Shown: positions 20,191 through 29,974 of the stretch, piece by piece
Layout of the letters: the number at the start of each line of letters is the position of its first letter
Position numbering within the stretch: position 1 is the stretch's first letter
NCBI GenBank assembly: GCA_945860915.1
Contig: CAMARR010000003.1
Location: 124,001 to 188,000, forward strand
DNA length: 64,000 nucleotides
Direction: 5' to 3'
Source: Candidatus Kuenenia stuttgartensis
GTDB taxonomy: Bacteria; Planctomycetota; GCA-002687715; CAIWVZ01
Notes under the pieces: generated by a model
Database searches by the model: none
What the model was told of the DNA's origin: nothing
What the model saw: the letters and a program-made list of their open reading frames with translations, nothing else
Position numbers and translations under genes: made by a program

Positions 20191-21524
20191 GTACATCTGA
20201 ATCGACGAACAAGGACCCCTTGTTGCTGCGTCATCTACCCGAGCGGTTGATTGACCGTCCTGACGTTGCCACGTTCGGACCAGGTCAGAGACTTTGGGAC
20301 CTCGTTCGCATCGGTGTCCTCGCTGCGCGACGGGGCCGTAGCAACTTCATGTTCCAACGCGCGGCGGGTTTGTCGTTCACCACGATGATCTCACTCATCC
20401 CTCTCGCGGTTCTGTTCTTCTCGTTCGTCGGAGTCTTGGGGGGCGGTGATCGCATCAACGAGTTCGTGCGGGAAAAGGTCTTCCCGATCGTCGCGCCCGA
20501 CTTCAAGCAGAATCTCATTCAGTGGATGGATGAGTACATTTCACCCACGGCGTTCAGACAGAACATCGTTGGTTGGACGAACCTGTTGGCCATCGTTGGA
20601 CTCATCGGTGCGTCGCTCCAGTTAGTCAGCACAGCCGAGCGTTACTTAAATCACATCTGGCAGACACGTGACGACCGCAGCTTCTGGCGTCGACTCACGA
20701 TCTTCTGGTTGGTATTGACCCTCAGCCCATTCGTGTTTCTCGCCATGATCCTGCTTGGCGAATGGGTCTTCTCGGAATCCTTCATAGGCGAAACGAGCCT
20801 CCCCCTTCTCTCTCGATCGCTGGCGATCGTCATCCCGGGCCTTGTCGGTGCGTTCGGATTCATGCTGATTTTCCGACTCCTTCCGAACGCCAACGTCGAA
20901 ACACGCCCCGCGATTCTGGGCGCGCTTGTCAGCGCTGCCCTCTGGGAAGCCGCTCGCCGAGGGTTCTTTCTATACATCCAACGTCAAGCCGGTGTGACCT
21001 CTTTCTATTCAAAGCTCGCTGCAGTTCCTTTGTTCTTAATCTGGATCTGGGTGACATGGGTCATCGTCCTTTTTGGCTCGGAATGTGCGCACGCATGTCA
21101 ACATTTGCCACGACTCTGGAGACAGTTTGTCCGGCCACTCCATGGAGGTTCCGTTTCCAAACCAGCGCTCGCGGTCGTGCTCCTTCGTAGGCTCCTGCCT
21201 GCCTTTCGCGGCGAGCGAGCCATTGAGCCAATCGACGACCACGCGTCGGCGATCAAGTGCAGTCCCGAGGATCTGCTTGAGATGGCTGAATGGCTCGTGA
21301 GCATCGACGTGCTGCTACCGGACCCCAAGATCCCCCGCTGTTTCCGAATCGCCCAAGATCCTAGCCACATCCGCCTGAGCGAGTTGGTCGAGCGCATTCT
21401 CGAACACGAGCACGGCATGGAACTCGCAAAAGGCGACGGCCCATTCGCGAAGGACATCCGACCCGCGTGGCAAGCAGCGATCCGCTCGTTCGGCAACCGC
21501 AGCCTCGCCGATCTTCGCGACTAA
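20187..21524 (+). CDS. YihY/BrkB-family inner-membrane protein
   Basis: RAAGLSFTTMISLIPLAVLFFSF, multiple TM helices, FFLYIQRQAGVTSFYSKLAAVPLFLIWIWVTWVIVLFGSE; probable TTG start overlapping the rhaM-like stop (TTGA). Confidence 0.85.
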   Translation: MSTSESTNKDPLLLRHLPERLIDRPDVATFGPGQRLWDLVRIGVLAARRGRSNFMFQRAAGLSFTTMISLIPLAVLFFSFVGVLGGGDRINEFVREKVFPIVAPDFKQNLIQWMDEYISPTAFRQNIVGWTNLLAIVGLIGASLQLVSTAERYLNHIWQTRDDRSFWRRLTIFWLVLTLSPFVFLAMILLGEWVFSESFIGETSLPLLSRSLAIVIPGLVGAFGFMLIFRLLPNANVETRPAILGALVSAALWEAARRGFFLYIQRQAGVTSFYSKLAAVPLFLIWIWVTWVIVLFGSECAHACQHLPRLWRQFVRPLHGGSVSKPALAVVLLRRLLPAFRGERAIEPIDDHASAIKCSPEDLLEMAEWLVSIDVLLPDPKIPRCFRIAQDPSHIRLSELVERILEHEHGMELAKGDGPFAKDIRPAWQAAIRSFGNRSLADLRD

Positions 21525-24500
21525 CCGCCGCCGAACAGTCCTCGCCTTTTCTTCGGAGCAGGTTTTGACTCAGGCTCTGGGATAACGGCGGGTCGCGACA
21601 CGGGCCGTGGCGAGCTTGGTGCCGATGTCGGAATCGGGGCGGGCGAAGGCGGTGGCTCCGTCCCTGGCAGTTTCGGGATTGGAATCGGGAATGACCGGGG
21701 CCGCTTGGCGGGTTGCGCTGGCTCGGGAGTCGGCGACGGTGGCGGCGCGATGACGCGCGGCGTCGGAACGGGAGTCGGCAATGTCCCTGGTGCGTCCTTC
21801 ACAGGTGGCTGCGGTGATGGAGTAGGCGGAATTGATGGGTTACTGCCCGACGGTGCCGGAGTTGGAGACGGCGGCGCGCTCTTTGGCGCAGGATTCGGAG
21901 CGGGTGGCTTCTTCTTGTCGATCCCTCCCAAAATTCCGCCGAGGATGCCCCCGCCCGAATTGCCACCCGTGACTTCACCGAGGAGCGCTTGCTTGGCAAG
22001 GTCAGCCAGAAGCCCCCCGACGTTGACATCGGGGTTCGATGTTGTCCCCTTCACCGGGAGCCTCAGCGTGTCGACGCGAAGCTTGCTTAGGAAAGGGAGT
22101 CTTGCGCGCAGGGCGTCGGTGACCGGAATCTCAAGATCAAGCGCCAATGTTCGATCGAGTCCTACCGAGCCCGTCCACACGAGATCGAGTCCCTTCACAC
22201 TCATGCGCAATGGAGAGTCGTACGAAAGTCGACCCTGACGAATGGTGAATGTAATGGGCTGTAGGCTCACTTCCGAAGCGCCAGTCCCAAGAAGTAGATC
22301 CGCGAGCTTCAGGAGCATCGTCGAGCCTTGCACCGCACCCTGTGAGAATCCCAGTCGCCCGGTACCGTCGATGCGGTCCTTGGGGAACTTTTCCCAACCG
22401 CCCGTGAGGTCGGCCTCCGTCAATTGCCCTGACACCGTGAGATCAAGGTTCGCGTCGATCAAACCGGTCAAGGTCGACCCGGCGCCGCCCGTGACGGCGA
22501 AGATCGGATTCACCATCGAGGCCAGCGGACTTAGCTGGCCGGTCGCCTGTGCTCCGGTTAACGCTGCCTTCAGCGAGGATCCCTTCGCGCCCGGCGCGAG
22601 CCCAAGCGAGGAGCTGATCGCCAAAGGGCCCCCGTTGAATTTGAGATCCCCCGTTGTATCGAGAGTTCCCTTGGTCCAGGTGGACTTCATCGTGCCGTCA
22701 AGAGTCAACGAACCCATCTGGATCGGCGCCAAGGCAATCGAAGTCGTCCCCGTTCCGGCGCGCAGAAGCCCGACGAAGTCCGTGCTCTGAACAGGTCCAT
22801 CAAGCGCCGCGCTGACATGACGTTTTCCGGTTCCGGTGACTGCAACATCCGCAAAGGCGGCGAGGACGACGCCGAGTCGGGTCGGCTCATAGTCCGCCGA
22901 GAGCGTGACGCCCTTGAAGGCCGGTTGGCTTGGGAGTCCGACGATCGCCCCCCGTACGGCCGCATCCATGAATGTCGACTTCAGAGAAATGTCATTGAGC
23001 AACAAGTCGTTGCTCATTTCGATGACGGATGCGTCGAAGACCAAATCAACGGACGGATCCGTCACGGTAATCGCTTTGCGTCCCTCAGCTTCTGGAACGG
23101 CAACGGTGAAATCCTTGACACTGACGCGCCCCGTGAGCTTGGTTAGCCCGGACGCGCCGCGCACGCCAAGCACAAGCGATGCTCTCCCTTGAGTCGTTGC
23201 GCCGCCCAAATCACCCAACCCGAGCTGCTCGAGCATCGGCTTTAGGTCGGCGTTCGCCGTGACATCAAAGTCGGCGAGGTCCGTCACGGACATAGGGACA
23301 CGGCCCTTCGCATCGAGTTTGACATGGGTCGAGTCCACACGAAGCGATGTCAAATCAATGCGTTGACGACCCGCCGCAAACGTCCCGCTCCCATCGAACG
23401 TGATCTGGACGTTCTTGTCCTTTACGACGCGGCCCTGCCCCTTGGTGTTCATGGGCATCGCGATCACGAGGTTCTGCGCACCAATGCGTCCCTTGAAGGC
23501 CGTCGCCTCGCCGCGCAGCTCGCCACCGACATCAAAGTCGATATCGGAATCAAACGCGAATCCTTCCGGAAGCGATCCTGTCATCGCGAGTAATGGCGCC
23601 GGGCGGAGCTTGCCACGAACCGCAACCTGTGCGGACTTTTCACTCCAGTCAGCGGTTCCGTTGATCTCGGCGCCTGCGCCCGATACCGCGAACTGGGGGA
23701 TCGCGAGTCGACGTGACGCTGGATCCCACGAGCCTGTCACGCTCATCCGGAAGCGAGGTTCCTTCACGTGACTTGGCTTCGCGCCGCTCACGGAAGGCAG
23801 AGTCACATCGAGGTCGGCGATTTCGACGCCAGCGGTGACATCTGCCCGGCCCGACACTCCTGTCGCCTTTATCGTTGCCGCCAACCGACCGGTCGGGCGC
23901 TCGTTTCCCGTCGTCACCAAGGTTCCGAGATCCGCGAAAATGCCGGCGATGTCCGCTGTCGCTGCTATCTCCATCGACGCGCCATCGAGTTGCGCTCCGT
24001 TGATGCCCCCCTTAGCCGTGATCGATCCATGTCGGAAAGTGATCTGCGATGGACGGAAGTCAACACGCTCTCTCCCGAGCGCGGTTTCGACCCCCATGTC
24101 GACGTCAATGATCACCGGTGAGTCATCAATCCGATCAGCGGACTGAAGCAGACCGAATGCTCGACCCGCCGTCATCGGCTTCACCGAGCCCTTGACGCGA
24201 AGCTGCGCCGATGTCCCTCGCAATGTCAGGCCACCCTCGAGTTCCGCGCCTCCGCCGCGAACGCTCCATTTGGAAATGTCCGCTGCTAAGGCAGCTCCGA
24301 GTGTCACGGCTCCTTCGGCCGTCACATCAAGGTCGAGCGGACCGAAGGACTTACCCTGTTGAGTCACTCTCAAGCCGCGAGTTGTGACGGTGGCACGAAT
24401 CGATGCCTTCTCAGTGGCGGTGATATCCGCATCGAGTTTGAATTTCCCCGCGAAATCGGCCGGAAGCACGGCTATCTGGCGGAGCTCCGCCGACAACGCA

Positions 24501-25906
24501 TCAAGGTCGCCGTCGGCCGTGACCTTCCCATCGCGGAACGAGCCCTTCTTCAAGTCGAACGCACCAACCACCGATGCACGGCACGAGGCGACCTGAATCT
24601 CACCCTTTGTGAGCGTAACGATGTCGCCATCGTGAGATCCGTCAATCATCGCGCTCAGATTGGCGAGCCCATTGAGACGTTTGCCTCCTGGCGTGCGGAC
24701 TTCCAGTCCGCTGCCCAGCAGATTCGCTGTCCACGCAGTCTGCGCAAGTGCTCCGCTCGTCACGGTGCCCTTGACGCTTCCAACGACTCGGACTTTGCCT
24801 GATGCTTGGACTCCATCCTTCGTTCCAAGTAACCCAGCGGCCGTCGCAAGGATCGACGCGACCTCTCCCTCAGCGCTGTAGCTGGTGACGAAGCTCGTGT
24901 CCGCACCCTGAAGCGCCGTTCTCGCTTCGACCTTGGCAGCAAGGGTGTCCTTGATGTCAAAAGTAATCAGCGCTTTGCCTGCTCCGAGTGGGTCGGATTC
25001 GCCTGAGTAGGAAAGGGTCAGCGTGGGGAGCTTCATGGGTCGCCCGCCAACTAGCGGGCCATCGATCTCGACCCCCGTCAGTCCAAGCGACCCGTCGCCG
25101 AGGAACGACATGGGCTGAGACAGGCTGATGTTCCCCTTCCCTTCGATTACGCCCTGAATTCGGGTCAATCCGGAGAAACTGCCAACGACTGCTGCAACCG
25201 ACTGAAGTTCTGTGCGCGGGATGTCAAATCTCATCTTGCCGCGCGGGCCGTTAGGTCCTGGGGTTAAGTCGCCCTCGAGCGTCCACGTCGCTCCGCCGAG
25301 CCGGAAGCTTGCCTTGCCGTTCGTAGCGCCACCGTTCTTGCCCGAGGCAAGCGTGGCGTCGAAGGCGTCAATCGCAGTCGTTGCGCCAAGTCTGTCCGTC
25401 CACACAACTTTTCCGCGCCGCACCGTCACGTCGAAGTCGGGCACAGCGGCTGGCCTTGATGCGGTGCTCTGCGCAGTAGCCGGAGCTGAAGTCTGGGTGA
25501 CGGCAGCACCCATTGGCTCTGCTTTCAGAAGTTCCATTAGGTCCACGACTGCCGTCTTGCCGACCGACGCGAGAATCTCGGGTGACTCAATATCTACCTT
25601 CGCACGAACCGCGCCCTTGATTGCTGAGGGCACATCGACGTCTGCCGTCACTGTTGCAATCCGCGCCTTCGTGTTTCCCGAAGAGTCCTTCACCTCGACA
25701 CCAGTCAAGGTGACGTGGCCTCCCCAGGTGAAGCTCAACGACTTCGCGGTGACCACTCCATTCAGCTTCTCATTGACTCCTGAAAGTGCGCGTGAAAGGA
25801 CGATGCCGGGCGCCCACAGCGGAATCGCCGCGATGACCAAGACGAACGCGACCAAGGCCACGAGGACCTTCTTTCCAAGACTCCAGCGGCGTTTCGGCGT
25901 TTCCAC
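21521..25906 (-). CDS. Very large AsmA/TamB-like protein with Pro-rich C-terminal tail
   Basis: Single N-terminal TM (KKVLVALVAFVLVIAAIPLWAPGIVL) followed by long repetitive beta-rich AsmA-like sequence; last ~150 aa are extremely Pro/Ser/Ala-rich (PPAPNPAPKSAPPSPTPAPSG...). Confidence 0.75.
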   Translation of the reverse strand: METPKRRWSLGKKVLVALVAFVLVIAAIPLWAPGIVLSRALSGVNEKLNGVVTAKSLSFTWGGHVTLTGVEVKDSSGNTKARIATVTADVDVPSAIKGAVRAKVDIESPEILASVGKTAVVDLMELLKAEPMGAAVTQTSAPATAQSTASRPAAVPDFDVTVRRGKVVWTDRLGATTAIDAFDATLASGKNGGATNGKASFRLGGATWTLEGDLTPGPNGPRGKMRFDIPRTELQSVAAVVGSFSGLTRIQGVIEGKGNISLSQPMSFLGDGSLGLTGVEIDGPLVGGRPMKLPTLTLSYSGESDPLGAGKALITFDIKDTLAAKVEARTALQGADTSFVTSYSAEGEVASILATAAGLLGTKDGVQASGKVRVVGSVKGTVTSGALAQTAWTANLLGSGLEVRTPGGKRLNGLANLSAMIDGSHDGDIVTLTKGEIQVASCRASVVGAFDLKKGSFRDGKVTADGDLDALSAELRQIAVLPADFAGKFKLDADITATEKASIRATVTTRGLRVTQQGKSFGPLDLDVTAEGAVTLGAALAADISKWSVRGGGAELEGGLTLRGTSAQLRVKGSVKPMTAGRAFGLLQSADRIDDSPVIIDVDMGVETALGRERVDFRPSQITFRHGSITAKGGINGAQLDGASMEIAATADIAGIFADLGTLVTTGNERPTGRLAATIKATGVSGRADVTAGVEIADLDVTLPSVSGAKPSHVKEPRFRMSVTGSWDPASRRLAIPQFAVSGAGAEINGTADWSEKSAQVAVRGKLRPAPLLAMTGSLPEGFAFDSDIDFDVGGELRGEATAFKGRIGAQNLVIAMPMNTKGQGRVVKDKNVQITFDGSGTFAAGRQRIDLTSLRVDSTHVKLDAKGRVPMSVTDLADFDVTANADLKPMLEQLGLGDLGGATTQGRASLVLGVRGASGLTKLTGRVSVKDFTVAVPEAEGRKAITVTDPSVDLVFDASVIEMSNDLLLNDISLKSTFMDAAVRGAIVGLPSQPAFKGVTLSADYEPTRLGVVLAAFADVAVTGTGKRHVSAALDGPVQSTDFVGLLRAGTGTTSIALAPIQMGSLTLDGTMKSTWTKGTLDTTGDLKFNGGPLAISSSLGLAPGAKGSSLKAALTGAQATGQLSPLASMVNPIFAVTGGAGSTLTGLIDANLDLTVSGQLTEADLTGGWEKFPKDRIDGTGRLGFSQGAVQGSTMLLKLADLLLGTGASEVSLQPITFTIRQGRLSYDSPLRMSVKGLDLVWTGSVGLDRTLALDLEIPVTDALRARLPFLSKLRVDTLRLPVKGTTSNPDVNVGGLLADLAKQALLGEVTGGNSGGGILGGILGGIDKKKPPAPNPAPKSAPPSPTPAPSGSNPSIPPTPSPQPPVKDAPGTLPTPVPTPRVIAPPPSPTPEPAQPAKRPRSFPIPIPKLPGTEPPPSPAPIPTSAPSSPRPVSRPAVIPEPESKPAPKKRRGLFGGG

Positions 25907-26165
25907 TGTTCATCCCCCAAGTTTCCAACTCAGCCCAACGGTCCGATTATTCACCACTTTACGGGGAGTCCATCTAATCACACAACGAGGCGCGCATTCC
26001 CCGGTCATTTCTGGCGGTTTGCACAAATCACCGACGATGAAGCGGGCTGAATGGCTCCCCCTAGCTCAGCACCTGCGCCCCACCGAAGCCAACGAACCTG
26101 TGCAGTTTGCAGAACGATCACTTTCCAACCACTCTGCCTGCAGTTTCAGCCGATGCCCAAAAGAC

Positions 26166-26205
26166 ACAAGCGCTTACCACAACGCTCGCTGTGATAGGCG
26201 CTTGT
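26166..26205 (-). terminator. Intrinsic terminator of the 26226..27254 gene
   Basis: ACAAGCGC...GCGCTTGT stem, extendable to ~16 bp with one mismatch and one wobble, 8-nt loop; on the minus strand followed by GTCTTTTGGG. Confidence 0.7.
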
Positions 26206-26225
26206 AATCCGAACCTAGTCGCGGA

Positions 26226-27254
26226 TCAGTTGCTGCAGTTGCCAGCGACGAACGTGACTGTGAAACTCTGGGCCACGAAAACCAGCCCCGTCGAAGGTTG
26301 GTAGAGGCCAGTCGAGAAGTAAAGGCTGAGGCCAATAATCTCGGGGATGTTCGGAAGATCAACGGGGACATGATTGAGTTGGCCACTTATCGTCGTAACC
26401 GAGAGAATGTCATAGAACGGGTAGCCAATGTCGTAGGTCGTCCCGCCGACCGTGGTCGGACCTGGGTTGAATGAAGCCACGAGACAGCCACCGCACCCAG
26501 TTGCGCCGGTGAAGTAGAGGTCCATATGGCACCCCGGGCTTGCCTGGCCCGTGGCATACGCCGTCGGGGCGCAGCTTCCGGTGACGCCAGCTTCTTCGCT
26601 GACGCCATTGTTCATTCCTTGGCCCTTGATGCCAGCTTGTGCGGTTCCGCCACCGCCACCCGATGCGAGCGAGTTGGCAAATGCCCCAGCGTTGATGAAC
26701 TGGGTTCCGGGACCCGAGACGTTGAAGACGAACGTAATGCTGTCGCCACAGTCATCGACCAAGTTCGCGCCTGGCGCGTCGGCACGGACGATGGCGTTGT
26801 GGTTGCCATTTGGGACATTCAGGCCCACGTTGAATGACCCAAAGCAGTTGAGTTTGCAGTTGTTCGGCTGGGGGCTGGTCGTGGTGTCGGCATCGAAGGA
26901 AAACGACCAGTTTGCCGCAGCGCCCGAGGCTGATGTCTGTGACACCAGAGTCATTCCGGTTACCGCAGGACGGGGCACATTGAAGCGCGCCTTGGTGATC
27001 TGAGGGGCCGCATACCCCGCGACGATCGGGGATGTGTTGTTGACGAGAACGGTGAGCTGCGCCAGCGACTTGTCGTAACTAAACAGCATCGACGCCGTGG
27101 TCTGCGTGCCGTTGCCGCCACCATTCGGGAGCTGTGCGCCAGAGCAGTTGGCCGTGCCAGCGCCGCCTACCTGCAACGACCATGTTGATATTTGTGCGAC
27201 CGCGACCGCCGAGGAGAGAGCAACCACACCTGCAAACTTTATGACCATTGACAT
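26226..27254 (-). CDS. Secreted protein, tandem paralogue copy A, unknown family
   Basis: Signal peptide MSMVIKFAGVVALSSAVAVAQ; near-identical architecture to the adjacent copy at 27592..28630. Confidence 0.75.
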   Translation of the reverse strand: MSMVIKFAGVVALSSAVAVAQISTWSLQVGGAGTANCSGAQLPNGGGNGTQTTASMLFSYDKSLAQLTVLVNNTSPIVAGYAAPQITKARFNVPRPAVTGMTLVSQTSASGAAANWSFSFDADTTTSPQPNNCKLNCFGSFNVGLNVPNGNHNAIVRADAPGANLVDDCGDSITFVFNVSGPGTQFINAGAFANSLASGGGGGTAQAGIKGQGMNNGVSEEAGVTGSCAPTAYATGQASPGCHMDLYFTGATGCGGCLVASFNPGPTTVGGTTYDIGYPFYDILSVTTISGQLNHVPVDLPNIPEIIGLSLYFSTGLYQPSTGLVFVAQSFTVTFVAGNCSN

Positions 27255-27534
27255 CTTCTGGGACTCCTCCGCGGGGAATGAAGCGGAGCACTCCGAGGGT
27301 ATCCCGACTACTGCCGGGCGGCCAGAAATTCGCCGCGAGATGCAATCCGTAACCTGCCTTAAATATTGGAATTACACCCGCCTCACTACCTTTGACTCGC
27401 TCGGCGGGCACGAACCGAAGCGGACGATTTCGGTCATTGCACGGCGCTATGCCTCGTGAATCGGCGCCGTGACACAACTATTTGGAGAGTCCTGACCCAT
27501 AGACGGATTCGCCAAACACCCTTTAAGAAAACAG

Positions 27535-27570
27535 ACACGCCCACCCCGGAATCAACCGGAGGGGGCGTGT
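27535..27570 (-). terminator. Intrinsic terminator of the 27592..28630 gene
   Basis: ACACGCCC...GGGCGTGT stem continuing to CCGG/CCGG with two mismatches; on the minus strand followed by CTGTTTTCTTAAAG. Confidence 0.75.
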
Positions 27571-27591
27571 GCACGCAACTTGACTAATGGC

Positions 27592-28630
27592 TCAGTTCGG
27601 GCAGGTGCCGGCGACAAACGTCACCGTGAAGCTCTGCGCGACGAAGACCAATCCCGACGACGGTTGGTAGAGGCCCGTCGAGAAGTAAAGGCTCAGGCCG
27701 ATGAGCTCTGGGATGTTTGGGATATCAACCGGAACCTGATAGAGCTGGCCGCTGCTCGTTGGCACCGAGAGGATGTCATAGAACGGATAGCCGATGTCAT
27801 AGGTAGTGTTGCCAACCGTGGTCGGGCCAGGGTTGAACGAAACAACCAAGCACCCTGCGCAGCCGGTCGCGCCGGTCATGTAGAGGTCCATGTGGCAGCC
27901 CGGGCTTGCTTGACCCGTGGCATAGGCGGTCGGGGCGCAGCTTCCGGTGACACCAGCTTCTTCGCTGACGCCGTCGTTCATGCCTTGGCCCTTGATGCCC
28001 GCTTGGGGCTTGCCGCCTGAACCGCCCGAAGAGAGCGAATTCGCAAAGGCGCCTGCGTTAATCCATTGGGTCCCGGGACCTGTCACGGAAAAGACGAACG
28101 TGATGCTGTCACCGCAGTCGTCGGCCGCGTTGAAGTCGGGGGCTGCCGAATTCACAATGGCTCGCGAGTTGCCATTGGGGTTGTTCAAGCCAACGCTGAA
28201 ACCGCCAAAGCAGTTGAGCTTGCAAGGATTCGGGGTGCTGCCAGAGGTGACGTCCGCGTCGAACGTGGAGGTCCATGTACTGGCAGAGGCGCCGGATGCA
28301 GAGGTCGACGAGAGGAGCGTCATTGCCGTGACGGCGGGGCGCGGGGCGCGGGGCGTTGAAACGCACGGCAGTGATTTGCGACGCCGCGTAGGACGCGACA
28401 ACGGGTGACGTGTTGTTCACAACCACCGTCAACTGAGATACTGACTTGTCGTAGCTGAACAGCATGGATGCGGTAGTCTGGGTGCCATTACCGCCACCGT
28501 TCGGGATCTGAGCTCCCGAGCAATTGGCAGTGCCGGCTCCGCCAACCTGCAACGACCATGTAGAAACTTGGGCAACAACAGCGGTCGATGCGAGAGCGAC
28601 GGCTGCAACGAATTTCGTGTACTTTGACAT
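27592..28630 (-). pseudogene. Secreted protein, tandem paralogue copy B, disrupted by +7-bp frameshift
   Basis: N-terminal half lies in ORF 28109..28765 (MSKYTKFVAAVALASTAVVAQ... from 28630) and C-terminal part in ORF 27592..28401; the frame break coincides with three tandem GCGGGGC units at 28334..28354. Confidence 0.85.
28334..28354. repeat. Tandem 7-bp repeat (GCGGGGC)x3
   Basis: Read directly: gcggggc gcggggc gcggggc; removing one unit restores NAPRPAVTAMTLLSSTSASGA, colinear with copy A NVPRPAVTGMTLVSQTSASGA. Confidence 0.97.
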
Positions 28631-28674
28631 GAACCGCCCAAGCGTCGCGTGTAGCCCCCATTCGAACAAACATA

Positions 28675-29958
28675 TTGCTGATCGTCGCCGATGACCTCGG
28701 CTGGGGCGACGTCGGCGCGAACGGTCAAACACGCATCCTGACGCCGGAAATCGATGGACTCGCACGATCAGGAACTCGCCTCACACAGGCATGGAGCGGC
28801 GCGCCTGTGTGCGCTCCCTCTCGATGCGTTCTTATCACCGGCCGCCACCTGGGGAATTCCCCGATCAGAGACAACATTGAAGTTCAACCTGAAGGACAGG
28901 CTCCGCTTCCTGCTGGCACTCCGAACCTCTTTTTCGCAGCAAAGACAAAAGGCTACAAGACGGCTTGCATCGGGAAATGGGGCCTTGGACCGCCGGGCTC
29001 CTCCGGAGACCCGTTGGCAATCGGAGTCGACCGATTCTTCGGCTTCAATTGTCAACGCCATGCGCACAACTACTTTCCCGAATGGCTGTACGATGATCGC
29101 GCGAAACGGCAACTTGGCGGCTTCGCGTATGCGCCGCAACTCATGCTCGATGAGAGCGTGAAGTTCATTGAGGTCAACCGCGAGCGTCCGTGGCTCCTCG
29201 CTTTTACGAGTCCCCTGCCACACTTGGCTCTTCAGGTGCCCAGTACAACTCTTGAGCGTTACAGAGGTGCATTCCCGGAGACGCCGTACGACGGCAAGCG
29301 TGGCTACCGGCCCCACCCAACGCCTCGCGCCGCATATGCAGCCATGGTCAGTTACCTCGACGATTCCGTGGGCACCTTACTGCGAGCACTTGATCGCACG
29401 GGCCAAGCATGCAATACACTCGTCATTTTCACCAGCGACAATGGAGCGACGTACACGGGAGGAGCCGACACCACCTACTTCAATTCAACCGGCGGTCTCC
29501 GCGGATTCAAGGGCAGTGCCTACGAGGGTGGCCTAAGAGTGCCCCTGATCATGCGTTGGCCCGGTCGCATCGCGGCCGGAGCGACGTCAGATATTCCGAC
29601 AGCGTCCTACGATCTCTGGCCCACGATCGCAGCCGCGACCGGGATTCCGGCGCCACCCCAACCCGACGGCCAAAGCCTTCTCGCGCAACTTCGTGATTCA
29701 ACGGCCGTTGCGCCAGACCGACCCATCTTCGTCGACTTCGCGGGATATGGAGGCTGGATCGCGGTTCGCGAGGGACGTTGGAAAATCGTCCGAAACGGCA
29801 CCAACAAGCGTCCCGACGGGCCTTTCGAGCTCTTTGACCTCGAAACCGATCCGTCTGAGCGAAGTAACGCTGCGGCTCTTCACCCCGAGATTGTTGAGCG
29901 GCTTGCGAAGTTTGCAGCTAAGGAATGCGCGCGCGCCAAAACCGCCGCTGCACACTAA
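28675..29958 (+). CDS. Sulfatase (arylsulfatase-type), N-terminus atypical or truncated
   Basis: LLIVADDLGWGDVG metal site, CxPxR motif APVCAPSRCVLITGRH, GYKTACIGKWGLG, TSDNGATYTGG. Codons upstream of TTG 28675 continue the family consensus (PIRTNI|LLIVADDLG) back to a stop at 28630, with no ATG/GTG. Confidence 0.85.
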   Translation: MLIVADDLGWGDVGANGQTRILTPEIDGLARSGTRLTQAWSGAPVCAPSRCVLITGRHLGNSPIRDNIEVQPEGQAPLPAGTPNLFFAAKTKGYKTACIGKWGLGPPGSSGDPLAIGVDRFFGFNCQRHAHNYFPEWLYDDRAKRQLGGFAYAPQLMLDESVKFIEVNRERPWLLAFTSPLPHLALQVPSTTLERYRGAFPETPYDGKRGYRPHPTPRAAYAAMVSYLDDSVGTLLRALDRTGQACNTLVIFTSDNGATYTGGADTTYFNSTGGLRGFKGSAYEGGLRVPLIMRWPGRIAAGATSDIPTASYDLWPTIAAATGIPAPPQPDGQSLLAQLRDSTAVAPDRPIFVDFAGYGGWIAVREGRWKIVRNGTNKRPDGPFELFDLETDPSERSNAAALHPEIVERLAKFAAKECARAKTAAAH

Positions 29959-29974
29959 GATTCCTTGGTGCCCC

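Noticed and set aside
25212-26207. 331-aa plus-strand ORF antisense to the AsmA-like gene
   Set aside because: Low-complexity Ser/Thr/Pro/Ala composition typical of the reverse complement of a high-GC gene; no recognisable domain; the opposite strand has a coherent protein.
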